Positions 1 to 9,033 of a stretch of DNA of 64,000 nucleotides are shown here, in pieces (within the stretch, counting starts at the first letter, position 1; every line of letters starts with the position of its first letter). Where the stretch lies: NCBI GenBank assembly GCA_002709295.1, contig PAQL01000012.1, forward strand, positions 66,936 to 130,935, read 5' to 3'. The notes beneath the pieces are model-generated. The model saw only the letters and a program-made list of their open reading frames with translations, ran no database searches and had not been told where the DNA came from. This DNA is from Phycisphaerae bacterium. Lineage in GTDB: Bacteria > Planctomycetota > Phycisphaerae > Phycisphaerales > SM1A02. The position numbers and the translations under genes are program-made.

Positions 1-240
1 CCCAACGAGCACTATCGCGAGGTCATCAGGAACCTCACCTCCAGGGCGGAGCCGGAGGAGATGATCAGCGGGGTGCGCGCCCTTCTCGACACCCATGGTG
101 GCTCACTGCACCAACCCGACGATCTCACGATGATCTGCCTTCGCGCGGCAGCCGAGTCGGAGATCCGGGATGGGGACGCAACATCGGATTCGATCCCCAT
201 GACCCTTCCGGATCGAGGGCTCGACCGGGCCGCGGGCTGA
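1..240 (+). CDS. C-terminal end of a PP2C/SpoIIE-type serine phosphatase (partial)
   Basis: Only the last 79 residues are in the window; the gene starts upstream. Frame 1 is open from the first base to a TGA at 238-240. The segment QPDDLTMICLR matches the last strand of SpoIIE/RsbU-type PP2C phosphatases, where a D-D-(I/L)-T motif supplies metal-binding aspartates. A 25-residue polar tail follows. The family dephosphorylates anti-sigma antagonists or other phosphoserine targets, often as the output domain of a sensor protein. Which sensor domains lie upstream cannot be seen. The family call rests on this one short motif. Confidence 0.6.
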   Translation, partial: PNEHYREVIRNLTSRAEPEEMISGVRALLDTHGGSLHQPDDLTMICLRAAAESEIRDGDATSDSIPMTLPDRGLDRAAG

Positions 241-250
241 ACGAACCGAT

Positions 251-874
251 TCAGTCCCCACGATCGGCGAGAATCCGCTCGACATGGGCGGCGATCATCT
301 TCGCCATCGCATCCGCTTCCAGATTGACCTCGTCACCGACCTTGCGATCCGCAAGGGTGGTCCGGGCCAGGGTTTCGGGAATCAGCGCGACCTCGAACCC
401 CTCGACCTCGCCATCCGGGTTCCGGAGAACCCTGGCAATCGTGAGAGAGACCCCGTCGATCGCGATCGAACCCCGATCTACCAGGTGGGGCCGGACGGCC
501 TCCGGGGCCCGGATCATGATTCTCCAATCCCCACCCTCCTGGACCCCGGCCACGGTTGCGGTGCCGTCGACGTGACCCTGGACCAGGTGGCCGCCCAGAA
601 GCGTGTCGAGGGTGGCGGCCCGTTCCAGATTGACTCGGGATCCCTGCTGAAACACCCCCAGCGTGGTCATTTCCAGGGTCCGATGGACCACGTCGAAGCG
701 GAGAAGCCCGGGTTCGATGGAAACCGCGGTGAGGCAGCATCCGGATACGCAGACGGAGGCCCCCTGCTCCGGAACGTAGTCCCATTCGCCGGTATCGATC
801 TCCAGCCGACAGCCGGCGGGCGTGGATTCGACCCTTCGGACCTCCCCGACGGCTTCAACGAGTCCGGTGAACAT
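251..874 (-). CDS. ribE: Riboflavin synthase, alpha subunit
   Basis: This 207-residue protein catalyses the last step of riboflavin synthesis, the dismutation of two 6,7-dimethyl-8-ribityllumazine molecules in the cytoplasm. It starts with the family hallmark MFTGLVEAVGEV and consists of two lumazine-binding repeats, about residues 1-95 and 96-195. The second repeat opens with LVQGHVDG. Length is normal for the family. The start at 874 is fixed by the MFTG motif although the frame stays open far upstream. A TACGCT box lies 6 nt before the ATG and no Shine-Dalgarno is visible. No FMN riboswitch is recognisable upstream. The gene is divergent from the beta-propeller gene at 1037. Other riboflavin genes are not in the window. 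Confidence 0.95.
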   Translation of the reverse strand: MFTGLVEAVGEVRRVESTPAGCRLEIDTGEWDYVPEQGASVCVSGCCLTAVSIEPGLLRFDVVHRTLEMTTLGVFQQGSRVNLERAATLDTLLGGHLVQGHVDGTATVAGVQEGGDWRIMIRAPEAVRPHLVDRGSIAIDGVSLTIARVLRNPDGEVEGFEVALIPETLARTTLADRKVGDEVNLEADAMAKMIAAHVERILADRGD

Positions 875-880
875 GGGTGC

Positions 881-886
881 AGCGTA
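881..886 (-). promoter_or_regulatory. -10-like box directly upstream of ribE
   Basis: TACGCT on the minus strand ends 6 nt before the ribE ATG. If used, transcription would begin at or next to the start codon. No convincing -35 was found. Confidence 0.4.
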
Positions 887-1036
887 GCGGGTGGACGGGC
901 CTCCAACCCCGCCGGAAGGGGCTGAAGGCCCGTTTCGGTCCACCGGGCCGAGGAACAGGTCCCCCGGATCGACCGAGTCGCCGATACACTGCCCAATTCG
1001 CGACCATTCGCGAATCTTCAAGGAGTCGAACCAGCC

Positions 1037-2248
1037 ATGACCGCTTCGCCGCTTCGCCGGACCCTTCTGGCAACCCTTGCCATCCTGCCCGCACTCTCCG
1101 CCGCCTCGATGGCCCAGGACGAGAACGCGACCCGAGACCGGGAGCTTGCAGAACGGCGGCAGGAGCTGGATCGCCTCTACACCTTCGGCCCCACCGCCGC
1201 CCGATCCCTCGGATACCGGATCACCTGGCAGTCCTCGATGGACACTCCCATCAAGCGCATGGACGTGGTGGGTCCCGACGTCTACGTCATCGACGATCGA
1301 AACGTGATGACCAGGATCGATCGAGCGAACGGCAGCCCCGTCTGGTCGGTCACCGCCGCCGATCCGAACGACACGGTCTGGGGCGTGACCGAAGGCATGA
1401 CTCCGATCAACGGTCTGCCCTGGGGGCAGAACGACGGCGACAAGCTGTACGTGACCACCGATCCCGTGGTCTTCGGCATCGACCATGCGACCGGCGCGAT
1501 CGTCGAACGCCAGGATCTCGAGCAGATCCCCTCGACGGACGTCCTACGGTGGCGCAACTACCTGATCTTCGGCACCCGGCACGGTCGGGTCGTCTGGCAC
1601 CAGTACGTGGTCGGTCACGAGTGGCGTGCCAACCAGCTCGCGGGTCCGGTGGTGGCCATGCCGACCCTGGTCGGCGACAGCCGCATCGCCGTGGCGAGCC
1701 TCGGCGGGAACGTCCTCATGCTCAGCGCCAAGTCCGCGGGACGAGTCTGGGGCGACAAGACCTTCGCTGCGGTGAAGGCTCCGATGACCACCGGCGGGGG
1801 CCTGATCTTCGCCGCCTGCGAGGACCAGTATCTCTGGACGTTCGATGCGGATCGCGGCGACGTCGTCTGGCGCTACTTCACCGAGAGCAAGCTCGACACC
1901 CAGCCCACCTACGTCGAAGTGAACACCGCGGATGGAAACCAGGGTCGGGTCCTGCAGTGGGTCGAGACCGAAGGTCTCGTCTGCCTGGAGGCCGATCCCG
2001 AGAACTCGATCGAAGGAAAGCCCCTCTGGAAGATCCGCGACGCCCGCGGAGAGGCCGTCGGCCTGATCGGCGACCACGTGGCCCTGTGGGACGATTCCAA
2101 GCGGGTGCTTCGTACCATCGACGCGGCCCAGGGTTCGATCGTCCAGACCATCAAGCTTCCCCAGGTCAGGTCTCTCACCATGCATGATGACGTGATCTAC
2201 GCGACCAGCGATGACGGTCGGATCATCCGTCTCGACCCCATCGGCTGA
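1037..2248 (+). CDS. Secreted PQQ-like beta-propeller protein
   Basis: This 403-residue protein has an N-terminal signal peptide (residues 1 to about 26, ending ASMAQ). The body reads as repeated WD/PQQ-type blades: short stretches such as GSPVWSV, GDVVWRYF and GKPLWKI alternate with VYVIDDR or VIYATSD strands, typical of outer-membrane-assembly-like or quinoprotein propellers. No PQQ-dehydrogenase active-site signature was recognised, so it is probably a binding or scaffold protein rather than an enzyme. It probably acts in the periplasm. An AAGGAG Shine-Dalgarno lies at 1020-1025 and a TACACT -10-like box at 985-990. The stop is only 10 nt before purH, so the two are probably co-transcribed, though no functional link is known. 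Confidence 0.75.
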   Translation: MTASPLRRTLLATLAILPALSAASMAQDENATRDRELAERRQELDRLYTFGPTAARSLGYRITWQSSMDTPIKRMDVVGPDVYVIDDRNVMTRIDRANGSPVWSVTAADPNDTVWGVTEGMTPINGLPWGQNDGDKLYVTTDPVVFGIDHATGAIVERQDLEQIPSTDVLRWRNYLIFGTRHGRVVWHQYVVGHEWRANQLAGPVVAMPTLVGDSRIAVASLGGNVLMLSAKSAGRVWGDKTFAAVKAPMTTGGGLIFAACEDQYLWTFDADRGDVVWRYFTESKLDTQPTYVEVNTADGNQGRVLQWVETEGLVCLEADPENSIEGKPLWKIRDARGEAVGLIGDHVALWDDSKRVLRTIDAAQGSIVQTIKLPQVRSLTMHDDVIYATSDDGRIIRLDPIG

Positions 2249-2258
2249 ACGGGAACGA

Positions 2259-3854
2259 ATGAACCGGCTTCTTCCAGTACGTCGCGCCCTTCTCTCCGTC
2301 AGCGACAAGACGGATCTCATCCCGTTCGCACGAGCACTCACCGATCTCGGGATAGAGATCGTCTCGACCGGGGGCACTCACAAGGCACTCGTGGAAGCGG
2401 GCCTTGAACCGATCGCGATCGAGGAGCTGACCGGATTCCCCGAGATGATGGACGGCCGGGTCAAGACCCTGCATCCATCGGTCCACGGCGGCATCCTCGC
2501 CCGAAGGGATCTCGAATCGCACACCGCCGCCATGGAGGAGCACGGCATCCGGGGCATCGACCTCGTGTGCGTGAACCTCTATCCCTTCGAGCGGACGATC
2601 CGCAACGAAGGCACGACCATGGACGAGGCGGTCGAGCAGATCGACATCGGCGGCCCCTCGATGGTGCGGTCCGCCGCCAAGAACCACGATTTCGTGGTGG
2701 TGGTGACCAGCCCCTCCCAGTACGACCAGCTGGTGAGCGAACTCGAGGAGAACGACGCCTCGACCTCGATCGAACTCCGGCGAGAGCTCGCCGCCGCGGC
2801 CTTCGCGAGAACCGCGGAGTACGACGCCACGATCGCGGCCTGGATCGGAAATCGATCCGGCACCGGGTTCCCCAACGTCCTCCGGCTCAACTTCATCGGG
2901 CACCGGGAGCTTCGATACGGGGAGAATCCGCACCAGCTGGCCGCGGTCTACCGCGATCCCGACTTCCGCGGCCCGAGCGTGGTGGGCGCGGAGCTCCTCT
3001 CGGGCAAGCCACTTTCCTACAACAACCTCCTCGATGCGGCCGCCGCCCTCGAACTGGTCCAGGATCTTCACGATGCGCGGCCCGACTTCGCCGCGGCCGT
3101 GGTGGTCAAGCACACGAATCCCTGCGGGGCGGGTGTGGCAGGCACCCTTGCGGAGGCCTTCCATCAGGCCCACGAGGGGGACCCCCTCGCCGCCTTCGGC
3201 GGGATCGTGGCCCTCGACCGACAGACCGATCTCGAGACGGCCCGTGCGATCTCGGAGACCTCGAAGTTCCTCGAGGTGATCGTCGCCCCCGGCTTCGATC
3301 CTGATGCGGTCGAGACCCTCTCCGGGAAGTGGCCGAACTGCCGTCTTCTCGCGGTGGGACCTCTGGATGATCACGGCATCGACGGGCTCGGTCTCCGCTC
3401 CCTCCCCGGCGGGATGCTCGCCCAGGAGCGGGACAGCCACCCGTTCTCCCCCGACGATCTGAGGCACGCCGCCGGCCCGAAGCCGTCCGATGATCTTCGA
3501 CGGAACGCCGGCCTCGCCTGGACCGTCGTGAAGCACCTCAAGTCCAATGCCGTCTGCCTCGCCAGCGGAGAACGACTGCTGGGCGCCGGAGCCGGTCAGA
3601 TGGACCGGGTCGCCGCCTGCCGGATCGCGGTCGAGAAGGCGGGCGACCTCGGTGCCCATGCTTCCGCCGGCCCCCTGATCGCCGCCAGCGACGCCTTCTT
3701 CCCCTTCGACGACGGCCCGAGGATCCTGGCCGACGCCGGGATCCGCTGCATCGTGCACCCGGGCGGATCAAAGCGGGACGAGGACACCTTCAAGCTCTGC
3801 GAGGAGCGTGGCGTGACCTGTCTCCTGACCGGAGTCCGGCACTTCCGGCACTGA
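2259..3854 (+). CDS. purH: Bifunctional AICAR formyltransferase / IMP cyclohydrolase
   Basis: This 531-residue enzyme performs the last two steps of purine synthesis, formylating AICAR with 10-formyl-THF and closing the ring to IMP. The N-terminal MGS-like cyclohydrolase domain (about 1-200) begins RRALLSVSDKTDL and contains STGGTHKAL and HPSVHGGILARR. The formyltransferase domain follows, with the catalytic Lys-His pair in VVKHTNPCGAG (K284-H285) and AFGGIVALDR. Length is normal. The ATG at 2259 gives the correct PurH N-terminus; the in-frame extension upstream overlaps the preceding gene and was discarded. The gene lies 10 nt downstream of the propeller gene. Confidence 0.97.
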   Translation: MNRLLPVRRALLSVSDKTDLIPFARALTDLGIEIVSTGGTHKALVEAGLEPIAIEELTGFPEMMDGRVKTLHPSVHGGILARRDLESHTAAMEEHGIRGIDLVCVNLYPFERTIRNEGTTMDEAVEQIDIGGPSMVRSAAKNHDFVVVVTSPSQYDQLVSELEENDASTSIELRRELAAAAFARTAEYDATIAAWIGNRSGTGFPNVLRLNFIGHRELRYGENPHQLAAVYRDPDFRGPSVVGAELLSGKPLSYNNLLDAAAALELVQDLHDARPDFAAAVVVKHTNPCGAGVAGTLAEAFHQAHEGDPLAAFGGIVALDRQTDLETARAISETSKFLEVIVAPGFDPDAVETLSGKWPNCRLLAVGPLDDHGIDGLGLRSLPGGMLAQERDSHPFSPDDLRHAAGPKPSDDLRRNAGLAWTVVKHLKSNAVCLASGERLLGAGAGQMDRVAACRIAVEKAGDLGAHASAGPLIAASDAFFPFDDGPRILADAGIRCIVHPGGSKRDEDTFKLCEERGVTCLLTGVRHFRH

Positions 3855-3939
3855 AGGGTCGCCGGCGGGGAATCCCGGTCGGGGACTGCTAGGATGATCA
3901 CGACCCGACCGCAGGATCCAGCCACCCGAGAGACCACCC

Positions 3940-4506
3940 GTGTCCGACCCCGCCTCCGACATCTTCCACGATCACCCCGACCTTGCCCGCGTCAAGGCGG
4001 CCTTTCCCGACGCCCGTTTCCGGGTCTCGGAGTTCCGTGGCCAGGCGACCCTGATCGTCACCCGGGACAAGGCCCACGAGGTGCTTCGGTTCCTCCGCGA
4101 CGATGCCGACTGCAACTTCGACTTCCTCTGCGACGTCACCGCCGCCGACTACCTCGACTATCCGGTCGAGACGGAGGGTCGATTCGGCGTGGTCTGGGTG
4201 ATCCAGAGCCTGACCACCGAACGGCGGCTCCTCGTGAAGACGTGGCTCGACCCGACCGTGGACACGGAGGGCGTGGACGAGGATCCCGCACTCGAGGTGG
4301 ACAGCGTCTGCGACATCTGGCCGGGTGCCGAATGGATGGAGCGGGAGGTCTTCGACATGTTCGGAATCCGCTTCCAGAACCATCCGGACCTTCGTCGAAT
4401 CCTTCTCTGGAAGGACTACCCCGCCTATCCCCTTCGCAAGGACTACCCCCTGCGTGGCCGGGGCGAACGAGAGTACTACGCGGTCCTCGATCGAGACGAC
4501 CGCTGA
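3940..4506 (+). CDS. nuoC: NADH-quinone oxidoreductase subunit C (30 kDa)
   Basis: This 188-residue protein belongs to the complex I 30-kDa subunit family, part of the peripheral arm that carries electrons from NADH to quinone. Hallmarks are CDVTAADYLDY in the middle, the family signature WMEREVFDMFGIRF, and the C-terminal RRILLWKDYPAYPLRKDYPL. The GTG start at 3940 gives a compact family-length protein. No other nuo gene is in the window: the neighbours are purH upstream and a saccharopine-dehydrogenase-like gene 19 nt downstream. It is therefore detached from a nuo operon, or the complex genes are scattered. A TAGGAT box at 3889-3894 could be its -10. Confidence 0.92.
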   Translation: MSDPASDIFHDHPDLARVKAAFPDARFRVSEFRGQATLIVTRDKAHEVLRFLRDDADCNFDFLCDVTAADYLDYPVETEGRFGVVWVIQSLTTERRLLVKTWLDPTVDTEGVDEDPALEVDSVCDIWPGAEWMEREVFDMFGIRFQNHPDLRRILLWKDYPAYPLRKDYPLRGRGEREYYAVLDRDDR

Positions 4507-4525
4507 CATCAAGGGGTTCTGAACA

Positions 4526-5698
4526 ATGACCACCAAGGCTGTCGTCCTCGGAACCGGCATGGTCGGTTCGGTCATCGCCGCCGACCTTGCAAGGACCCGG
4601 GGCTGGAAGGTCCACGCCTTTGACGCGAACGAGGAGGCCCTCGAACGGTGTCGGTCACGGTGCGAGGTCCATGGCGCCAAGCCGACCTCGATCAGGACCG
4701 ACCGGGCCGATCTCTCCGACACCGATGTGATCGCCGAGATCATCGAGCCTGCGGACATCGTGGTGGGCGCCATGCCGGGCCGCTTCGGTCTCGCCACCCT
4801 CGAGACCGTGATCAAGGGGCGGAAGGACTACTGCGACATCTCGTTCATGCCGGAAGACCCCCTGCAGTTCGACGAGCTCGCTCGCAGGAGAGGAGTGACC
4901 GCGGTGGTCGACATGGGCGTGGCTCCCGGGATGTGCCACCTCCTGTCGGGCCTTGCCTGCCGGACCCTGGACGCGGTGGACCGCATCGAGATCCTGGTCG
5001 CCGGCCTGCCCCGATACCGCCACTGGCCCTTCGAATACAAGGCGGGCTTCTCCCCCTCCGACGTGATCGAGGAGTACATCCGACCATCCCGGGTGATGGA
5101 GAACGGCCGGGTGGTCGTGAAGGACGCCCTCTCCGAGCCGGAGCTCGTCGACTTCGAGGGGCTCGGCACGCTCGAGGCCTTCAACACCGACGGCCTTCGC
5201 AGTCTGATAGACACCCTCGACGTCCCGAACATGGTCGAGAAGACCATGCGGTATCCGGGACACATCGAGCTGATGAAGGTCTTTCGAGAGACCGGTTTCT
5301 TCAGCGACGAGGAGATCGAACTCAAGGACGGCACCCGGGTCCGCCCGCTGGACGTCACCGAACACCTGCTCTTTCCCAAGTGGACCTTCGAGGACATGGA
5401 GCCGGATGTCACGGTGATGCGGGTGACCGCCGACGGCATGCACGGCAAGGTGCCGACCCGGATGCGCTGGGATCTGGTCGATCACCTCGATCCCGCCACC
5501 GGATTCACCAGCATGTCCCGGACCACGGCCTTCCCCGCTGCGGCGATGGCCCGGATGATCGCCGACGGCACCTTCAAGAGCCGCGGCGTGATCCCGCCGG
5601 AGCACATCGTCAAGCGCAAGGGGATCGTCGATCTACTCATGAAGCAGCTCGCCGCCCGCGGCGTGAGGTTCGAGGCCGGGGTCGAGACCCTGTCATGA
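4526..5698 (+). CDS. Saccharopine dehydrogenase-like NAD(P)-dependent oxidoreductase
   Basis: This 390-residue protein has an N-terminal Rossmann fold (GTGMVGSVIAADLAR, residues about 9-23) and the layout of the saccharopine dehydrogenase / lysine 6-dehydrogenase family, including DYCDISFMPED and VVDMGVAPGMCHLL. Family members reduce or oxidise secondary amines or semialdehydes in lysine metabolism, sometimes carboxyspermidine formation. The substrate cannot be decided from sequence alone. The start has AAGGGG 8 nt upstream. It follows nuoC by 19 nt and may share its transcript, but no metabolic link is evident. Confidence 0.85.
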   Translation: MTTKAVVLGTGMVGSVIAADLARTRGWKVHAFDANEEALERCRSRCEVHGAKPTSIRTDRADLSDTDVIAEIIEPADIVVGAMPGRFGLATLETVIKGRKDYCDISFMPEDPLQFDELARRRGVTAVVDMGVAPGMCHLLSGLACRTLDAVDRIEILVAGLPRYRHWPFEYKAGFSPSDVIEEYIRPSRVMENGRVVVKDALSEPELVDFEGLGTLEAFNTDGLRSLIDTLDVPNMVEKTMRYPGHIELMKVFRETGFFSDEEIELKDGTRVRPLDVTEHLLFPKWTFEDMEPDVTVMRVTADGMHGKVPTRMRWDLVDHLDPATGFTSMSRTTAFPAAAMARMIADGTFKSRGVIPPEHIVKRKGIVDLLMKQLAARGVRFEAGVETLS

Positions 5699-5786
5699 CC
5701 GGACGGGTCGCGAACTCCGCCCGTAGCATCAAGGAAGTTTCGATACCGACACCCAGGGAGATCGCGGGCCACCGCGTCGCACCGCC

Positions 5787-6518
5787 ATGACGAGATACTG
5801 GCTCTACACCGCACAGCAGGAGACGACCGGCCCCTTCACCGTCGACGAGCTTCGGGAGAAGATCGGAGCCGGACTGCTGGACTCGGACACCCAGGTCTGC
5901 CTGGAGGGCACCGAGACCTGGATGCGGGCCGGAGACGTGAAGGAGATCGAAGCCGTCCTCAGCCTCCGAACGGCGCCCGAGTCTCCGGAAGTCGGGATCG
6001 TCGGCGATGCATCACCGAAGACCCATCCCCCCACGGCCGTCGCTCCCGAGGACCAGATACCCACGCTCCGCTTCTTCGAGGGGTTCAAGCAGAGCGTGAG
6101 GAACTACGGTCGCTTCAGAGGCCGGTCCCGCCGAAGCGAGTTGTGGTGGGGGCTCCTTGGAAGCACCCTTCTGGGGATCCCCGCAATGATCCTTTTCGTC
6201 ATCGCGACCGCGCTGGCCTCGAGGGTCTCGGATGAAGCCGCCGTTGCCACGGTCCTGATCCTCTATCTGCTCATGATCGGAGCGTGGGGCATTCCGTGGT
6301 GGATGGCACTCTGCGTCCGACGCCTTCACGACATCGGCAAGAGCGGCTGGTGGTTGGTCCTGATGACCGTGATCAGCATCCTCCCCTTCGTCGGCATCAT
6401 TGGAACGGTCTTCCTCGTGGTGTGGTACTGCACCGACAGCGAGAAGGGCGAGAACCGCTGGGGCCCGAATCCCAAGATCGCGGTGGATCCCTCGCACGCA
6501 GGATCATCCCCCGCCTGA
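5787..6518 (+). CDS. GYF_2 domain plus DUF805 membrane protein
   Basis: This 243-residue protein begins with a GYF_2 module (about 3-55: YWLY, GPFTVDELREKI, WMRAGDV), a small domain that binds proline-rich peptides or mediates contacts. After a linker comes a DUF805 inner-membrane domain (about 90-235) with NYGRFRGRSRRSELWW, three or four hydrophobic helices, the motif RRLHDIGKSGWW and a C-terminal NRWGPNP. DUF805 proteins are widespread and of unknown function. The C-terminal half of the pattern is fully typical. It stands alone between the saccharopine-like gene and a nuclease-like gene. Confidence 0.85.
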   Translation: MTRYWLYTAQQETTGPFTVDELREKIGAGLLDSDTQVCLEGTETWMRAGDVKEIEAVLSLRTAPESPEVGIVGDASPKTHPPTAVAPEDQIPTLRFFEGFKQSVRNYGRFRGRSRRSELWWGLLGSTLLGIPAMILFVIATALASRVSDEAAVATVLILYLLMIGAWGIPWWMALCVRRLHDIGKSGWWLVLMTVISILPFVGIIGTVFLVVWYCTDSEKGENRWGPNPKIAVDPSHAGSSPA

Positions 6519-6557
6519 AGAGCACCCGGGCCACGGCCGGCCCTGCGGAGATGAAGC

Positions 6558-7538
6558 ATGGAAAGCTTCGCCCATCTCGAACTCAAGAGACTCGCGGTCG
6601 CATGGCTGGCGAGACTCGGCTGCCAGGCCATCGCCACCGAGGTCCGCTGCCCGATCTCCAAGTACCGCATCGACGTGGCCGGCTGGCTGGATCATGCCGA
6701 CGGCGAACTCCTGGATGCCGGCGGACTCGAGGCGGAACGCCCCGGCATCGCGGCATCCCTGTTCACCAATCGTTCCCGAGGACCGCGATCGAAGGGACCC
6801 CGCCGCCCCCGTACCATCGTCGTCGAGTGCAAGAGAAGTCGCCCCGACTTCATCCGAGACGATCGCGATGCGGACCGACTGAAGGCCCGGCTGGAATCGC
6901 TGCGCCGAACACGGACGAAGTTCGAGCGGGATCTGATACCCCGAAGCGAACCGCACCTCCGGGAGTCCGGCTCCTCCCTCTTCCCCGATCTCGAGACCTG
7001 GGATTTCGAAGGCAGCCGCACCTCCGCCTATCGCCGGTTGCTTCGAACCATCGAACGGATCGAACGGCGGCTCCACGGGGAGACGAAGTTCCACACCATG
7101 CCCCGCTATCGACTCGCCGACCACTTCTATCTCTTCACCCCGACCGGCCTGCTCAAGCCCCGGGAGCTCCCCGATGGATGGGGACTCGTGGAGTGCGGCC
7201 ATCGCTCACTGAGGGACGGCGCGGGCACGCTCGGCGAACTCGACGCCCTGCCGCTTCGCGAACGGGTCGCCTGTCCCTCCATCGACAGCCCCATGGAACG
7301 CCGGCATCGGATGCTGAGAAACATCGCCGCAGCGGCCGGACGATCGGTGATCGCGGACGCCGTCCGGTCTGCGCCGACTCCCGAGTCCCCGAGAAGCCCC
7401 GCCCGAGGGGACCGGCCCCGGGAGCCCCGGATTCACGGGGCGGAACCGGCCGAAACCCCGCGCACGACCCGACCCGGACCCGGCCGCCCGGACGGCGGAA
7501 CGACCTCATCGAATCCAGCGTCCCGCCACCATCGGTGA
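6558..7538 (+). CDS. Uncharacterised protein with PD-(D/E)XK-like nuclease pattern
   Basis: This 326-residue protein is not confidently assignable. Its N-terminal part resembles the restriction-endonuclease fold: a helix, then RIDVAGWL, then after an insert TIVVECKRSRPDF, which gives the spaced D ... E-x-K residues used for metal binding in PD-(D/E)XK nucleases and in MmcB-like DNA-repair proteins. A later segment (ADHFYLFTPTGLLKP and GWGLVE) matches the strand pattern that ends such folds. The last 60 residues are Arg/Pro-rich and look disordered. A GGAG motif lies 7 nt before the ATG. The stop lies 57 nt before tRNA-Arg. A role in DNA metabolism is inferred only. Confidence 0.6.
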   Translation: MESFAHLELKRLAVAWLARLGCQAIATEVRCPISKYRIDVAGWLDHADGELLDAGGLEAERPGIAASLFTNRSRGPRSKGPRRPRTIVVECKRSRPDFIRDDRDADRLKARLESLRRTRTKFERDLIPRSEPHLRESGSSLFPDLETWDFEGSRTSAYRRLLRTIERIERRLHGETKFHTMPRYRLADHFYLFTPTGLLKPRELPDGWGLVECGHRSLRDGAGTLGELDALPLRERVACPSIDSPMERRHRMLRNIAAAAGRSVIADAVRSAPTPESPRSPARGDRPREPRIHGAEPAETPRTTRPGPGRPDGGTTSSNPASRHHR

Positions 7539-7579
7539 GGGGCGCATCCCTCGATCTCCCTCCGGCGGACCGGGGTCGA

Positions 7580-7585
7580 TACGAT
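7580..7585 (+). promoter_or_regulatory. Possible -10 box of tRNA-Arg
   Basis: TACGAT ends 10 nt before the tRNA-Arg 5' end. No clear -35 was recognised. Confidence 0.35.
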
Positions 7586-7595
7586 GACGGTCAAG

Positions 7596-7669
7596 GCCCC
7601 GGTAGCTCAGTTGGATAGAGCAGCGGACTTCTAATCCGCAGGTCAAAGGTTCGAATCCTTTCCGGGGTG
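7596..7669 (+). tRNA. tRNA-Arg (anticodon TCT)
   Basis: A full cloverleaf can be folded. The acceptor stem GCCCCGG pairs with CCGGGGT (one G-T pair). The anticodon stem GCGGA/TCCGC encloses loop CTTCTAA with anticodon TCT. The T-arm is AAAGG-TTCGAAT-CCTTT. The discriminator is G and the 3' CCA is not encoded. It reads AGA codons, which are rare in this G+C-rich DNA. Confidence 0.95.
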
Positions 7670-7758
7670 TTTCAGGCCGCCAGCCCACATCCCGACGTCG
7701 GCCACCGCGATCAACATGAACGCGATCCGGGATGCAGACACCATGCAGGGGGTCGCCT

Positions 7759-9021
7759 TCAACGGGTTCGAGGGAGTTCGTCCCATCGCGTGGTGTAGCG
7801 GGGGGAGCGACACCGCTGGGCCATCATCCATCCCCGCTTCCGGAGGCCGCCGACCGCAGGGCGGACCGTGCCCGCCCCCATTCTGAGGTTCACCTGGTCC
7901 ATCGCCTCCATCAGTCGGTGATCCCGTTCATGATCACGGACATCGAACAGCATCCCCTGATCGTGGCCGAAGGTGATGTCCGAGAGCATCACTCCCGCCT
8001 TCTTGTAGTGGTAGCCGTCCTTCCAGAGCCCTCGTCCGATGGCCAGGGCCTGCTTGAGGATCACCGGCGTGGTGCTCGTGGCGGGCATCATCGCCTCCGA
8101 ACCACTGCGGTGGTACTGGGGAAGGTCCTCGCGGAACCGGTTGGTGGACATGAAGACCGACAGCTGAGCCGCGCGGGCGCCTTCGAGCCGGAGCTTCTCC
8201 GCGGCCCGGATCGCGTGGGTGGCGATCGCCTCCGCCATCTCCGACCACTCGGTGACCATGGTGCCGAAGGACCGTGATCGAACCATGGTCTTCCGAGGGA
8301 GGGCGACGTCCTGCACGTCCAGGCAGGACTCCCCCCGCAGTTCGAGACCGGTCCGCATCGCCACCACGTTGAAGCATCGACGGAGTTCCGTCGTGGGCAT
8401 CCGACTCAGGTCGAGGGCGGTGTGGACGCCGAGTTCGCGAAGCCGCGAGGCCCAGCGACGACCGACCCCCCAGACATCCTGGACGTCGATCGCGGCGAGC
8501 ATGTCCTCCCGCGCCGCCTTCTCATCCGGAAGGCGGCAGACTCCGTCGAGTTCGGGATCCCGCTTCGCGATGCGGTTGGCGATCTTCGCGAGGGTCCGGG
8601 TGGGACCGATCCCGACCGAGATCGGGATGCCCGTCCACCGACCGACCGCGGTCCTGGCCTGCCGACACACCATCTCGAGGTCCCGCCCCGCCAGCGGATC
8701 GAGATCCATGAAGACCTCGTCGATCGAGTAGATCTCGATGTCGGGCACGAAGTGCGACAGCGACTGCACCACGCGCTGGGAGAGGTCGTGGTAGAGGGTG
8801 TAGTTGGATGACCGGACCACGATGCGGTGTCGGCGGATGCGGTCGCGGCACTTGAAGACCGGCTCTCCCATCGCGATGCCGATCGACTTCGCTTCCTGGG
8901 ATCGGGCCACCACGCACCCGTCGTTGTTGGAGAGCACGATCACCGGACGGCGTTCGAGACTCGGGTCGAAGACGCGTTCACAGGACGCGTAGAAGTTGTT
9001 GCAGTCGGCCAGGGCGTACAT
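7759..9021 (-). CDS. umuC: DNA polymerase V catalytic subunit UmuC (Y family)
   Basis: This 420-residue protein is the error-prone translesion polymerase subunit. The N-terminus [18 protein letters not shown] carries the first catalytic Asp (residue 6), and [11 protein letters not shown] holds the second pair. The thumb/HhH region ([17 protein letters not shown]) and little-finger domain follow at family length. It lies 12 nt downstream of umuD on the same strand and is certainly in one operon with it. Expression is expected to be DNA-damage induced through the site upstream of umuD. The protein is full length and looks intact. Confidence 0.95.
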   Translation of the reverse strand: MYALADCNNFYASCERVFDPSLERRPVIVLSNNDGCVVARSQEAKSIGIAMGEPVFKCRDRIRRHRIVVRSSNYTLYHDLSQRVVQSLSHFVPDIEIYSIDEVFMDLDPLAGRDLEMVCRQARTAVGRWTGIPISVGIGPTRTLAKIANRIAKRDPELDGVCRLPDEKAAREDMLAAIDVQDVWGVGRRWASRLRELGVHTALDLSRMPTTELRRCFNVVAMRTGLELRGESCLDVQDVALPRKTMVRSRSFGTMVTEWSEMAEAIATHAIRAAEKLRLEGARAAQLSVFMSTNRFREDLPQYHRSGSEAMMPATSTTPVILKQALAIGRGLWKDGYHYKKAGVMLSDITFGHDQGMLFDVRDHERDHRLMEAMDQVNLRMGAGTVRPAVGGLRKRGWMMAQRCRSPRYTTRWDELPRTR

Positions 9022-9033
9022 CGCAGGAACCTC

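Noticed and set aside
875..1036. FMN riboswitch upstream of riboflavin synthase
   Set aside because: The conserved RFN core sequences are not recognisable.
2223..3758. Long minus-strand frame opposite purH (about 511 codons)
   Set aside because: It is antisense to a certain purH gene and encodes low-complexity Gly/Glu/Arg text; such frames are common in G+C-rich DNA.
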